NCBI GenBank assembly: GCA_003563455.1
Contig: PWRV01000129.1
Span: forward strand, 1-15,536
Origin: Thioalkalivibrio sp.
Lineage (GTDB): Bacteria; Pseudomonadota; Gammaproteobacteria; Ectothiorhodospirales; Ectothiorhodospiraceae
DNA length: 15,536 nucleotides
Direction of reading: 5' to 3'
Under the pieces are notes generated by a model. That model saw only the letters and a list, made by a program, of their open reading frames with translations. It was not told where the DNA came from and did not search any database. Shown one piece after another: positions 7,297 to 14,584 of the stretch. The translations under genes were made by a program, and so were the position numbers. Positions within the stretch are counted from its first letter, which is position 1; every line of letters begins with the position of its first letter.

Positions 7297-7302
7297 TACA
7301 AT
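7297..7302 (+). promoter_or_regulatory. Candidate -10 element for the SQR-like gene
   Basis: TACAAT within CATACAATAGGG lies 31 bases upstream of the ATG at 7334, a fitting distance for a sigma-70 -10 with a short leader. The -35 region is poor. The same TACAATAG octamer occurs in divergent orientation at 7235-7242. Confidence 0.3.
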
Positions 7303-7333
7303 AGGGGATCGGTCGTAACCACGGACATTGCCC

Positions 7334-8461
7334 ATGACCCGCATCACAGTGATTGGCTCCGGCTTCGGTGCCCTGACCGCCATTCGCAAGCTGCGCGCCG
7401 CCGACCGGGAGCTCGTGATCGACGTGATCGCTCCCCGGCCCGAGCTGGTGTATTACCCGAGTACCATCTGGATTCCCACGGGCCTGCGCGAACCGGAAGA
7501 CGTCGTCGTGAACCTGGAGGGCTTCTTCGGGCGCATGGACGTGAACTACCACCAGGCATCGGCCACCGGCCTGAAGGACGGCGGGCGGACGGTGCTGACG
7601 GACGCGGGCGAGGTCACCAACGACGGCCTGATCATCGCGTCCGGGGGACGCTTCATCAAGAAGCTGCCGGGGATCGAGCACGCGATCACGCCCTGCGAGG
7701 GCGTCGAGGCAGCGGTCAAAATCCGCGACCGGGTCGCAGAGATGCAAGGGGGCACCATCGCTTTCGGCTTCGCGGGTAACCCGAAGGAGCCGGCGGCGAT
7801 GCGTGGCGGGCCCGTGTTCGAGTTCATGTTCGGAATCGAACAGCACCTGCGCAGCCGCGGGGACCGCGACCGCTTCAAGCTGATCTTCTTCACGCCCGCG
7901 CCGAAGCCGGGCAATCGCCTGGGGCCCAAGGCGGTCGACGGACTGCTGCGCGAGATGAAGCGGCGCGACATCGAGACCCATCTGGGGCACAAGCTGAAGG
8001 GGTTCGAGGCCGACAAGATAACGACCGAGGGCGGCGAGTTCGGGGTAGACCTGATCGTGTTCATGCCCGGCATGACCGGCAACGCGTGGTTCGACAACAC
8101 CGACCTGCCCCGTTCGGACGGGGGCCTGCTGAAGGCCAACGCCCAGTGTCAGGTGGAGGGCCAGGACAAGGTGTACGTGGCGGGCGATTCGGGCAGTTTT
8201 CCCGGTCCGGACTGGCTGCCGAAGCAGGCCCACATGGCCGACCTTCAGGCCGAGGCGGCGGTGAAAAATCTGCTCGGGGAATTTCGCGGCGAAACCCCCG
8301 GCGCCACCTTCAAGCCCGAGCTGATCTGCATCGTGGATACGAAGACCAGCGGGATACTCGTCAAGCGCACGGAGAAGAACAACGTGATGCTGCCGTCGAC
8401 GCCAGTGTTCCACTGGGCCAAGCGGGCCTTCGAGTGGTGGTATCTGAGGCCGTACCGCTGA
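7334..8461 (+). CDS. Sulfide:quinone reductase-like FAD oxidoreductase, atypical cysteines
   Basis: This 375-residue flavoprotein opens with a Rossmann FAD motif (ITVIGSGFGALTAIRKL). It contains YYPSTIWIPTG near residue 41, typical of SQR-like proteins, the second FAD motif VYVAGDSGSFPG (280-291), and an aromatic C-terminus (HWAKRAFEWWYLRPYR) like the amphipathic membrane anchor of sulfide:quinone reductases. True SQRs oxidise sulfide to sulfur with quinone, using a redox cysteine pair. Here cysteines are only at 121, 272 and 332. C332 (ELICIVDT) sits where one redox cysteine is expected, but the partner segment reads GNPKEPAAMRGGP without cysteine. The protein may therefore be an SQR paralogue with another donor. 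ATG 7334 is preferred over a TTG at 7328. The gene is divergent from the uncharacterised gene at 6708 and may be co-transcribed with the hydrolase 82 bp downstream. Confidence 0.8.
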   Translation: MTRITVIGSGFGALTAIRKLRAADRELVIDVIAPRPELVYYPSTIWIPTGLREPEDVVVNLEGFFGRMDVNYHQASATGLKDGGRTVLTDAGEVTNDGLIIASGGRFIKKLPGIEHAITPCEGVEAAVKIRDRVAEMQGGTIAFGFAGNPKEPAAMRGGPVFEFMFGIEQHLRSRGDRDRFKLIFFTPAPKPGNRLGPKAVDGLLREMKRRDIETHLGHKLKGFEADKITTEGGEFGVDLIVFMPGMTGNAWFDNTDLPRSDGGLLKANAQCQVEGQDKVYVAGDSGSFPGPDWLPKQAHMADLQAEAAVKNLLGEFRGETPGATFKPELICIVDTKTSGILVKRTEKNNVMLPSTPVFHWAKRAFEWWYLRPYR

Positions 8462-8543
8462 TCCGCGACACGCCGTATCCGCTGTATGTGCCGGGAGCGC
8501 GACTGCGAATCGGGCGTCCCTGCGGACATTCCGGGAGAACTCG

Positions 8544-9509
8544 ATGACTGCTGACAGCATGGAGAGGCCCTTCCGGCCCGCGTGGTGGCTGCCGGGAGGG
8601 CATCTGCAGACGATCGTGCCCAGCGTCTGTCGCCTGCGCCGGGCACCCATGTTGCGCCGCCAGCCGATGACCCTCCCGGACGGCGATTTCCTGATGCTGG
8701 ATTGGGCCCCGGATCCTGGCGGACCCATCGTCATGCTTCTGCACGGGCTGGGCGGGGGCAGCCGCTCCGCCTACGCGCGCGTGCTGATGCGCGCCCTGCA
8801 CGCGCGGGGCTTCTGGGCCTGCACCATGCACTTTCGGGGCGCGACCGGCGAGCCGAACCGCAAGCTGCGCAGCTACCACATGGGTGAGGGCGAGGATCCG
8901 GCCTTCGTGCTGTCCGAGTTGCGGCGCCGCTACAGCCGACGCAAGCTGGCGGCGGTTGGCCTGTCGCTGGGCGGCAGCGCACTGTTGCACAGCCTCGCGG
9001 CGAGCGGCGAGGATGCCCCCGTCGACTGTGCAGTCGCGGTCTCGGTCCCGTTCCGGCTGCACCAGGCCGAGAAGCGGCTGAACCGCGGCGTATCGCGGGT
9101 CTACCAGCGTCACATCCTGCGCCAGTTGCGGCGGAGGTGGCAGGAGAAGTGCCGGGTCCTTGCGCGACCGGACCTCGCGGAGCGTCTGCAGGAACTCCGC
9201 AGCTTCCGCGACTTCGATGCGCGCATCACCGCGCCCGTTCATGGCTATGCGGATGTAGATGACTACTATGACCGTGCGAGCAGCGCGCAGGTATTGCGGG
9301 ACGTCCGGGTGCCAACATTGCTGATCCATGCCCGGAACGACCCGTTCATGGTTCCGGAAAGTGTGCCGGGCCCTGATGAACTTTCCCCCTGCGTGACGCT
9401 GGAGGTGCATCGCAGCGGCGGCCATGTGGGTTTTCTCGAAAGTTCGGGGCGCAGCTATCTGGAGCGGCGCATCCCGGGTTACCTGCTCGAACAACTGAGG
9501 AAACGCTGA
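8544..9509 (+). CDS. yheT: YheT-family alpha/beta hydrolase
   Basis: The protein has 321 residues, matching E. coli YheT. The opening motif FRPAWWLPGGHLQTIVPSV is diagnostic for this family (GHLQT). The oxyanion region is MLLHGLGGGSRS (64-75). The catalytic triad is S141 in the nucleophile elbow GLSLGG, D266 in HARNDPF and H294 in GGHVGF. There is no signal peptide or clear membrane span. Relatives act on esters, but the physiological substrate of bacterial YheT is not established. The ATG at 8544 is preceded by GGGAGAA at a good distance. It follows the SQR-like gene by 82 bp on the same strand without an obvious terminator, so co-transcription is possible. A hairpin overlapping its stop codon probably ends the unit. 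Confidence 0.92.
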   Translation: MTADSMERPFRPAWWLPGGHLQTIVPSVCRLRRAPMLRRQPMTLPDGDFLMLDWAPDPGGPIVMLLHGLGGGSRSAYARVLMRALHARGFWACTMHFRGATGEPNRKLRSYHMGEGEDPAFVLSELRRRYSRRKLAAVGLSLGGSALLHSLAASGEDAPVDCAVAVSVPFRLHQAEKRLNRGVSRVYQRHILRQLRRRWQEKCRVLARPDLAERLQELRSFRDFDARITAPVHGYADVDDYYDRASSAQVLRDVRVPTLLIHARNDPFMVPESVPGPDELSPCVTLEVHRSGGHVGFLESSGRSYLERRIPGYLLEQLRKR

Positions 9510-9522
9510 TTTCTCGGCGTTT
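9501..9522 (+). terminator. Hairpin terminator overlapping the yheT stop codon
   Basis: AAACGCTGA pairs with TCGGCGTTT around a TTTC tetraloop, giving a nine-pair stem with one wobble. The left arm includes the TGA stop. The T-rich right edge continues only into CCCTAATT, so the U tract is short and termination may be partial. Confidence 0.5.
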
Positions 9523-9567
9523 CCCTAATTGGCATGGCTCCGGGTCAACCCGAAGGATGACAAGTCC

Positions 9568-9646
9568 AGCCACGGATACACACGGATCAACACGGATAGG
9601 GCTTCATTCAGAAAAGAGCCGTGTTCATCCGCGTCCATCCGTGGCT
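9568..9646. repeat. Intergenic fold-back repeat with ten-base periodicity
   Basis: Two 28-bp arms (9568-9595 and 9619-9646) are inverse complements at 24 of 28 positions and flank a 23-base loop. Each arm repeats a CACGGAT-like unit every ten bases: CACGGAT at 9571, 9581 and 9591, with ATCCGTG/ATCCGCG on the right. Related palindromes built from CCACGGAT and ATCCGTGG units are dispersed in intergenic regions of many bacteria. The A/T-richer loop and lack of an ORF fit a non-coding repeat between yheT and the small membrane protein gene. Confidence 0.8.
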
Positions 9647-9698
9647 ATATGTTCACGTTAAAAGAAGAGACCCGCGACGCCCGGCCCCGGAGGTATGA

Positions 9699-9920
9699 AT
9701 GTTCTGGAAGATCCTTACTCTGGCCGTGCTCATCGGGTTTGCCTGGTGGCGCCTGCGTCAGTGGCTGCGCGAGCGGCGCCTGCGCGCGGCGGGGGAACCG
9801 GTGCCCGAGCCGCGTCGGGTACGGCCGATCAGTATTCTCGCGGGTGCGATGCTGCTGGGCTACGGAGGTTACCTGGTCTGGGTGGTGATCGCGCAGGCGA
9901 TCGGCACGTTCGGCGAGTGA
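9699..9920 (+). CDS. Small two-helix membrane protein
   Basis: The protein has 73 residues. A first hydrophobic helix spans about 4-17 (KILTLAVLIGFAWWRL). A strongly basic loop follows (RQWLRERRLRAAGE, then PRRVRP), and a second helix spans about 44-68 (ISILAGAMLLGYGGYLVWVV). The positive-inside rule puts the loop in the cytoplasm and both ends outside. GGAGG at 9689-9693 lies five bases before the ATG at 9699. An overlapping ATG at 9695 opens another frame without this composition. I do not recognise a family and infer no function. The gene lies 70 bp upstream of the exported DUF151-PDZ gene on the same strand, so they may form an operon. Confidence 0.72.
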   Translation: MFWKILTLAVLIGFAWWRLRQWLRERRLRAAGEPVPEPRRVRPISILAGAMLLGYGGYLVWVVIAQAIGTFGE

Positions 9921-9990
9921 GTGTGGGTCGGTCCGGTTGAACGAAGCGCTGGCCCGTGGGTCGCAGAGGCAAAGGGAACGGGAGAACGTG

Positions 9991-10860
9991 ATGACGCGCC
10001 TGTCGAAGACCGCCGTCTGGTGTGCCGTGCTGCTGGTGTCATTCGCCTCGTCGCACGCCGGTTCGCGCGAGCCCGTGGTGCCGGTGGAAGAGATGCTCCC
10101 GGTGGAACTCGCGACGGTCGGGTTCGAGAGCGTGAGCGGGTCACCCGTAGTGGTCCTGCGCGAGCCGGATTCCGGAGATGTGGTGCTGATCAGCATCGGC
10201 TCCAACGAGGCCCTCGCGATCCTGCTGGCTCTGCGCGATGTCCCGACGCCGCGTCCGATGACGCATGACCTGCTGGCCTCGGTGATCCAAAGCCTGGATG
10301 CAGAGGTTGAGCGCGTGCTGGTCGACGCCCTCGTCGGCGGCACCTACACCGGCGTGATCGAGCTGGACGTGCCGGGGCGCGACGAGCCTGTACGTGTCGA
10401 CAGTCGGCCGAGCGACGCACTGGCGCTGGCAGTGCGCACCGGCGCCGCGATCCTGGTGGCACCCGAGGTCCTTGTGGCCACGCGTGGCCTCGAGTTCGAG
10501 GGGCTTCCCGAGTCGCAGCAGGTGGTGAGCGCCCTCGGGATCACCGTCGGTGAGGTCTCCCCGGATCTGCGCGAGGCGCTGGGCCTGCCGGACGAACCCG
10601 GCCTGGTGGTCAGCCGGGCCGTCGGCGAGGCTGCGGAACTGGGGCTGGAGCCCGGGGCGATGATCCTGGAGGTGAATGGGGTGGTGCCCGGGTCCCCGAT
10701 GCAGTTCCTGGACCTGGTCCGGGGGACCGAACCCGGTGAGCCTGCGCGCCTGCGGGTCTGGCAGGATGGCGAGACGCGGGAACTGGAGCTGTCCACGGAC
10801 GTCCCGGAGGGCCCGACGCCGCGCCGAAGTCCCGCTGACGGCGATGGACTGGAGGTCTGA
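9991..10860 (+). CDS. Exported bifunctional-nuclease-family (DUF151) protein with C-terminal PDZ domain
   Basis: From ATG 9991 the protein has 289 residues. GGAG at 9981-9984 is six bases upstream; a frame open back to a TTG at 9937 is less likely. Residues 1-23 look like a Sec signal (KTAVWCAVLLVSFASSHA, then GS). Residues 36-162 form a bifunctional-nuclease (DUF151) domain, with IGSNEALAI near 69-77 and the signature VDSRPSDALALAVR (136-149). Residues 175-270 resemble a PDZ domain (GLVVSRAVGEAAELGLEPGA, then MILEVNG). Plant and bacterial DUF151 proteins have been linked to nuclease activity, but most are short and cytoplasmic. An exported copy with a peptide-binding domain suggests a periplasmic role, which I cannot specify. 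A long hairpin follows the stop. Confidence 0.85.
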   Translation: MTRLSKTAVWCAVLLVSFASSHAGSREPVVPVEEMLPVELATVGFESVSGSPVVVLREPDSGDVVLISIGSNEALAILLALRDVPTPRPMTHDLLASVIQSLDAEVERVLVDALVGGTYTGVIELDVPGRDEPVRVDSRPSDALALAVRTGAAILVAPEVLVATRGLEFEGLPESQQVVSALGITVGEVSPDLREALGLPDEPGLVVSRAVGEAAELGLEPGAMILEVNGVVPGSPMQFLDLVRGTEPGEPARLRVWQDGETRELELSTDVPEGPTPRRSPADGDGLEV

Positions 10861-10881
10861 ACCCGACGAATGGAGGGTGCC

Positions 10882-10938
10882 GCCACGGAAGACGTGGAAA
10901 GGGCGTGAATTTACGCTCTTTTCCGTGTCTTCGATGGC
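10882..10938. terminator. Long intergenic hairpin, likely bidirectional terminator or repeat
   Basis: The left arm from 10888 (GAAGACGTGGAAAGGGCGTG) pairs with the right arm to 10932 (TACGCTCTTTTCCGTGTCTTC) through about 20 pairs, including wobbles and one bulged T. GCCA at 10882 and TGGC at 10935 extend the symmetry. A-rich and T-rich runs inside both arms allow termination on either strand, which suits its place between convergent genes ending at 10860 and 10986. It shares the opening GCCACGGA with the fold-back repeat at 9568. Confidence 0.6.
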
Positions 10939-10985
10939 TGGCCCCATAATCGCCAGGAGGGCGCGGGGTCATGGCAGTGGGGCGG

Positions 10986-11681
10986 CTACCAGGGGATGGT
11001 GCTGCCGTCCACGTCGATGAACCGCCCGTTGTCTTCGGGTGATGCGTTGTCCAGGGTCTTCAGCACCGCGGTCACGGACTCGGTAACGGTGATCTCGGCA
11101 TGGGGTCCGCCCATGTCGGTCAGGACCCAGCCCGGGTGCAGGATCAGCGTCAGGATTCCCTCACTGTCGAGATCGCGCGCGAGGCTGACGCCGACTGCGT
11201 TCAATGCGGCCTTCGACGAACGGTAGATGTAGACTCCGCCGGATCCGTTGTCCCCGATCGAGCCCATCTTCGAGCTCAGCAGTGCAATGCAGGGCTGCCG
11301 GGCCATCCGCAGTTGCGGCAGCAGGGCCTCGACGATCTGGCGCGGGGCGATCGTGTTGACCCGGAAGGTCTCCAGCCACGCCTTCTCGTCGGTATCGCCA
11401 AGGCGGTCGGGCACCGGTCCGTAGGCCCCGGCATTGCTGATCAGCAGGTCCACCGCGCGATCGCCGATGGTGGCGGCAAGGTTGACGCGGTGCGCCGGGC
11501 TGGTCACGTCCAGCGGCAGCACGGTGAGCCGGTCTCCGTGGGCCCGAGCCAGTTCCATCAGTTCCGGGGACCCCTCCGGTTGACGGGCACCGGCGAAGAC
11601 CCGGTCTCCGCGGGTGACGAGTTGATGCACGAACTCCAGTCCGATTCCCCGGCTGCATCCGGTGATGACCACGGTCTTCAT
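10986..11681 (-). CDS. Short-chain dehydrogenase/reductase (C-factor-like)
   Basis: This 231-residue protein has a classical SDR core. The nucleotide-binding motif TGCSRGIG is at 7-14, D58 begins the adenine-site DVT, and the structural ISNAG is at 81-85. The catalytic residues are S136/S137 (LLSSKMG), Y153 and K157 (YRSSK). The compact size and the SKMGSIGDN region resemble C-factor-like SDRs rather than FabG. The natural substrate cannot be read from sequence. ATG 11681 is preceded by GAGGAGGAAG, a strong ribosome site. It starts 26 bp after the stop of the large ATP-grasp gene on the same strand, so the two are probably co-transcribed with the SDR second. Confidence 0.92.
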   Translation of the reverse strand: MKTVVITGCSRGIGLEFVHQLVTRGDRVFAGARQPEGSPELMELARAHGDRLTVLPLDVTSPAHRVNLAATIGDRAVDLLISNAGAYGPVPDRLGDTDEKAWLETFRVNTIAPRQIVEALLPQLRMARQPCIALLSSKMGSIGDNGSGGVYIYRSSKAALNAVGVSLARDLDSEGILTLILHPGWVLTDMGGPHAEITVTESVTAVLKTLDNASPEDNGRFIDVDGSTIPW

Positions 11682-11707
11682 GGCTTCCTCCTCTGGTGTG
11701 TGGGTCT

Positions 11708-14317
11708 TCAGGTCTGCTGATAGCAGAACAGGCGCTGTTGGACCACATCTGCGGTGACCCGAAGGCCGATCCCGTGCACATCGTACAGGCGCAGGGCGTC
11801 GAAGACCGCCGGGTCCGCCGCCTCCTCCGCGTCGGGCGAGAGTCTGCGCTCCGGCGGCAGGGCATCCAGCCAGCCGGGCCGCAGCTCGGTCCCCGGTTCC
11901 TGCGGAAACAGCGCGACGTAGCCGATCCGCGACTCCACCAGATCCTGGAAGAAGTGCGACCCGAAGGAGAGGTCGGGGATCATGCCGGCGCCCAGTTCCG
12001 CCACCTCGACCAGTACCGCGACCCGGTTGATATCCGCGAAACGGACCGGGATCCCCAGCTCCGGACTGCTGGTGCCCCAGCGTCCCGGTCCGATCAGCAG
12101 GGTGGGGCAGTCGTCGCGCTCCCGTATCACGCGGTTCAACTGCCCCACGAGACGAGCCACCGCAAAACGCTGGGAGGTGCTCAGGGCGCTGTAGCGCGGT
12201 CCGTCGATGTGGATCACCCGATCGATGGGCTGGGCGATGTTGCCGCCCATGAAGCGGCCCTGCGTGGCGAAGAGGAGCCGCTGCGGGCTGACCTTCTCCG
12301 GGAGCTCTACGGGCCGTCCCTCACCCAGCGTCTGCATCGGGCGGCACTGGACCAGGTTCACCGACGGCGTACCGTCGTCGTCGAGGTGCAGGGTGAATTC
12401 GATATCGACGGGGTAGTCGTAGGCGCGCTCAAGCTCGTCCAGCAGCCGGCGCATCATCGCAATCAGGTGGGTCTCGCGCAGCAGCGGGTTGAAGGTCAGT
12501 CGCCAGACGGGTCCGCCGCCAGGCCGCGCGCGCGAACGCCGCGTCGCCTCGCGATCAAGCTCCGCGGTCCAGCGCAGGGGCAAGTCGGGTGCGTCGACGA
12601 CGAGCTGGCGCAGCGGCATGGACCGCAGCCGATTGTCGAGGATGCCGAGCACATCCACCGTGTGCTGGGAATACCGGTAGGCGTCCCCGGCATCCCGGTA
12701 GGGGCGCCGCTGTGGCTGGTCCAGCGCGACCACGCAGGCATGATCGCCCTCGATGCGGTCCACCGCCCGGGTTCCGAGGCCGAGCACGAGACGGAGCATG
12801 CCCGCGGCCGGGTCCATGCCCGGATCCCAGGCGAAGACGTTCCGGGAGACGCCCACTCCGGCCGCGTCCGGGAGATAGAACGGACCGTGATAACGCCCGT
12901 TCACGCGCTGCAGCAGCAGCGCCATCGGTTCCTCCCGCTGCGCCAGGCCCCGCTGTTGCCGGTAGACCAGCGCGTCCTCGCTCATGCTGGAGGCGAAGAC
13001 CAGGCGGATCGCGTCCTCCAGCTCTGCCAGGCGTGCCTCCGGCGAGCCCTGGTTCACCCGAAAGGTGCTCTGATACTTGCCGGCGAAGGCGTTGCCGAAG
13101 CCATCCTCCAGCAGGCTGCTCGAGCGGACCAGGATCGGGTACTGGCCGAAGTAGTCGAGCATGCGTTCAAGTTCCAGCCTGACCTCCCCGGGGATCTCGC
13201 CGCGCAGCATGTCGTGGTGGAGCGAGCGGGCCTCCTCGAAGTAGCCTGCCTCGGTGCGCTGGCGCATGATCCGTGGCCACCAGCCGTTGTGCACGAGGTA
13301 GGCGTAATAGACGTCCGATCCGAGGTAGAACGAGTCGTGGGGTTCGAGGGGGCGCGACCAGTGCTCGGCGTCTTCCGTGAGCAGTATCCTGCGTGCGAGA
13401 AGCATGCCGACCGCCTTCCCGCCGATGTAGCCGGTTCCGATCATGCGGCTGCGGACGGCCAGCAGGTCCTCCAGCGTCAGGTACCGGCGGGCGAGATCGA
13501 GCATGCGCGCATCGCGGCCGATCAGTATCTGCAGCAGGTGTTCGTGGACCTCGCGGCACCGGGCCTCGTCGGCTCCGGACGGTGCGAGTTCGCCGGCCTC
13601 GAGGAAGATCCGGTCCCAGCAGTCGAGCTGGCGCCGGCTGGTGCCCTCGCTGCGGTGCGCGAGCGTGGCCTGCAGCCGGGTGGCATCGCTGCTGTCGATC
13701 ACCGGCAGGAAGCGTTCTCCCCGCTGGCGGTGCGGCAGGAACATGGTGGGGGACTGCCGGCGCCAGACCTTTACCGGCTGAATCTGGCGCTCGTCGTTCG
13801 CGTGGTGGACGTCGATTAACACCTGGGTGGTTTCGCGGATCCTGGACAGCGTGACGTGCGAATGCTGCTGCGGGTGGAGCGCAAAGTAGGCGACCGTGTC
13901 CAGCTCGAAGAGGTGGGGACAGACCACGCGGAAGAAGTTGCCGACCATGTAGTCGGTGGCCCACGCCGAGAGGAGGTCGGACAGGCAGTCGCAGACGTAG
14001 AAGGCACCGCGTCCGTGTCGGGTGATCAGGTCGTACACGCGCCCGGTGAACGACGCAAAGCCGACGCTCGCGTTGATTTCGACGATGTCCACGCCGGGAC
14101 CGGGCGTGACCAGCGGGGCGTGGCTCGCGAAGCGCAAGTAGATGATCAGCCGGTCATTGGCGGCCGCCGCGGCAACGAAGGGTTCGACGAAGAGCCGGTA
14201 ATCGGTGATGTCGTCCACCCGCCAGACGACGTTGTCGCCAATGCGCAGGCCGTCCAGCACCTCATCCAGTCCCTGGATGCCGGTGGAGACGAAATCGGCG
14301 GATGCCGCGCCGTCCAT
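11708..14317 (-). CDS. KaiC-like (P-loop-less) / PEP-synthase ATP-grasp fusion protein
   Basis: The protein has 869 residues from ATG 14317; an ATG at 14392 would add 25. Residues 9-185 resemble a KaiC/RecA fold (FVSTGIQGLDEVLDGLRIGD), but the Walker A site reads WRVDDITDYRLF, with no GxxxxGKT; CDCLSDL (109-115) sits at the Walker B place. Residues about 295-660 match the PEP-synthase/PPDK ATP-grasp domain: IGGKAVGM, YPILVRSSSLLED, FAGKYQSTF, and VNLVQCRP at the end. The swivelling phosphohistidine domain and the PEP-binding barrel of true PEP synthase are absent. Residues about 688-805 are a further well-ordered domain (GGNIAQPIDRV, LLIGPGRWGTSSPELGIPVR) that I cannot name. It is probably an ATP-dependent phosphotransferase or sensor with unknown acceptor, not a PEP synthase. 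Neither start has a clear ribosome site. The SDR gene follows 26 bp downstream. Confidence 0.85.
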   Translation of the reverse strand: MDGAASADFVSTGIQGLDEVLDGLRIGDNVVWRVDDITDYRLFVEPFVAAAAANDRLIIYLRFASHAPLVTPGPGVDIVEINASVGFASFTGRVYDLITRHGRGAFYVCDCLSDLLSAWATDYMVGNFFRVVCPHLFELDTVAYFALHPQQHSHVTLSRIRETTQVLIDVHHANDERQIQPVKVWRRQSPTMFLPHRQRGERFLPVIDSSDATRLQATLAHRSEGTSRRQLDCWDRIFLEAGELAPSGADEARCREVHEHLLQILIGRDARMLDLARRYLTLEDLLAVRSRMIGTGYIGGKAVGMLLARRILLTEDAEHWSRPLEPHDSFYLGSDVYYAYLVHNGWWPRIMRQRTEAGYFEEARSLHHDMLRGEIPGEVRLELERMLDYFGQYPILVRSSSLLEDGFGNAFAGKYQSTFRVNQGSPEARLAELEDAIRLVFASSMSEDALVYRQQRGLAQREEPMALLLQRVNGRYHGPFYLPDAAGVGVSRNVFAWDPGMDPAAGMLRLVLGLGTRAVDRIEGDHACVVALDQPQRRPYRDAGDAYRYSQHTVDVLGILDNRLRSMPLRQLVVDAPDLPLRWTAELDREATRRSRARPGGGPVWRLTFNPLLRETHLIAMMRRLLDELERAYDYPVDIEFTLHLDDDGTPSVNLVQCRPMQTLGEGRPVELPEKVSPQRLLFATQGRFMGGNIAQPIDRVIHIDGPRYSALSTSQRFAVARLVGQLNRVIRERDDCPTLLIGPGRWGTSSPELGIPVRFADINRVAVLVEVAELGAGMIPDLSFGSHFFQDLVESRIGYVALFPQEPGTELRPGWLDALPPERRLSPDAEEAADPAVFDALRLYDVHGIGLRVTADVVQQRLFCYQQT

Positions 14318-14449
14318 CAGGTGGCCGCGATGACCGTGGTGCACGGCGTGCAGGGAAAGCGGCTGACCCCCGGAACTGATTTCCGGTACCATCCCGGACG
14401 CCGCGCGGACGCGAGCCGCCGCGGTACCGCAATTGCAAAGGCCGATAAC

Positions 14450-14536
14450 GGGGGCGTGGCGGAACGGGTAGACGCAGCGGACTTAAAATCCGCTGGCCGC
14501 AAGGCCGTGCCGGTTCGATTCCGGCCGTCCCCACCA
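14450..14536 (+). tRNA. tRNA-Leu (anticodon UAA)
   Basis: The 87-base sequence folds as a class-II tRNA. The acceptor stem GGGGGCG pairs with CGTCCCC (one G-U), followed by discriminator A and encoded CCA. The anticodon stem GCGGA/TCCGC encloses CTTAAAA, giving anticodon UAA at 14484-14486. A long variable arm GGCCGCAAGGCC identifies a leucine tRNA, and the T arm is GCCGG TTCGATT CCGGC. It is divergent from the large ATP-grasp gene. Confidence 0.97.
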
Positions 14537-14584
14537 ATTGAAAACCGCGGTTTATCGGATAGTTGGGCCTTCGGTATCATGCTA

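Noticed and set aside
9571..9646. CRISPR array suggested by regularly spaced CACGGAT units
   Set aside because: The units are seven bases with three-base gaps and are mirrored into a palindrome; there are no spacers of CRISPR length and no cas genes.
11696..13819. A 707-codon plus-strand frame antisense to the SDR and ATP-grasp genes
   Set aside because: The opposite strand carries clear catalytic motifs over the whole length; this frame has none and no ribosome site.
14542..14553. AAACCGCGGTTT as a terminator for the tRNA
   Set aside because: The perfect 12-bp palindrome leaves only a four-pair stem once a loop is allowed, and no T tract follows.
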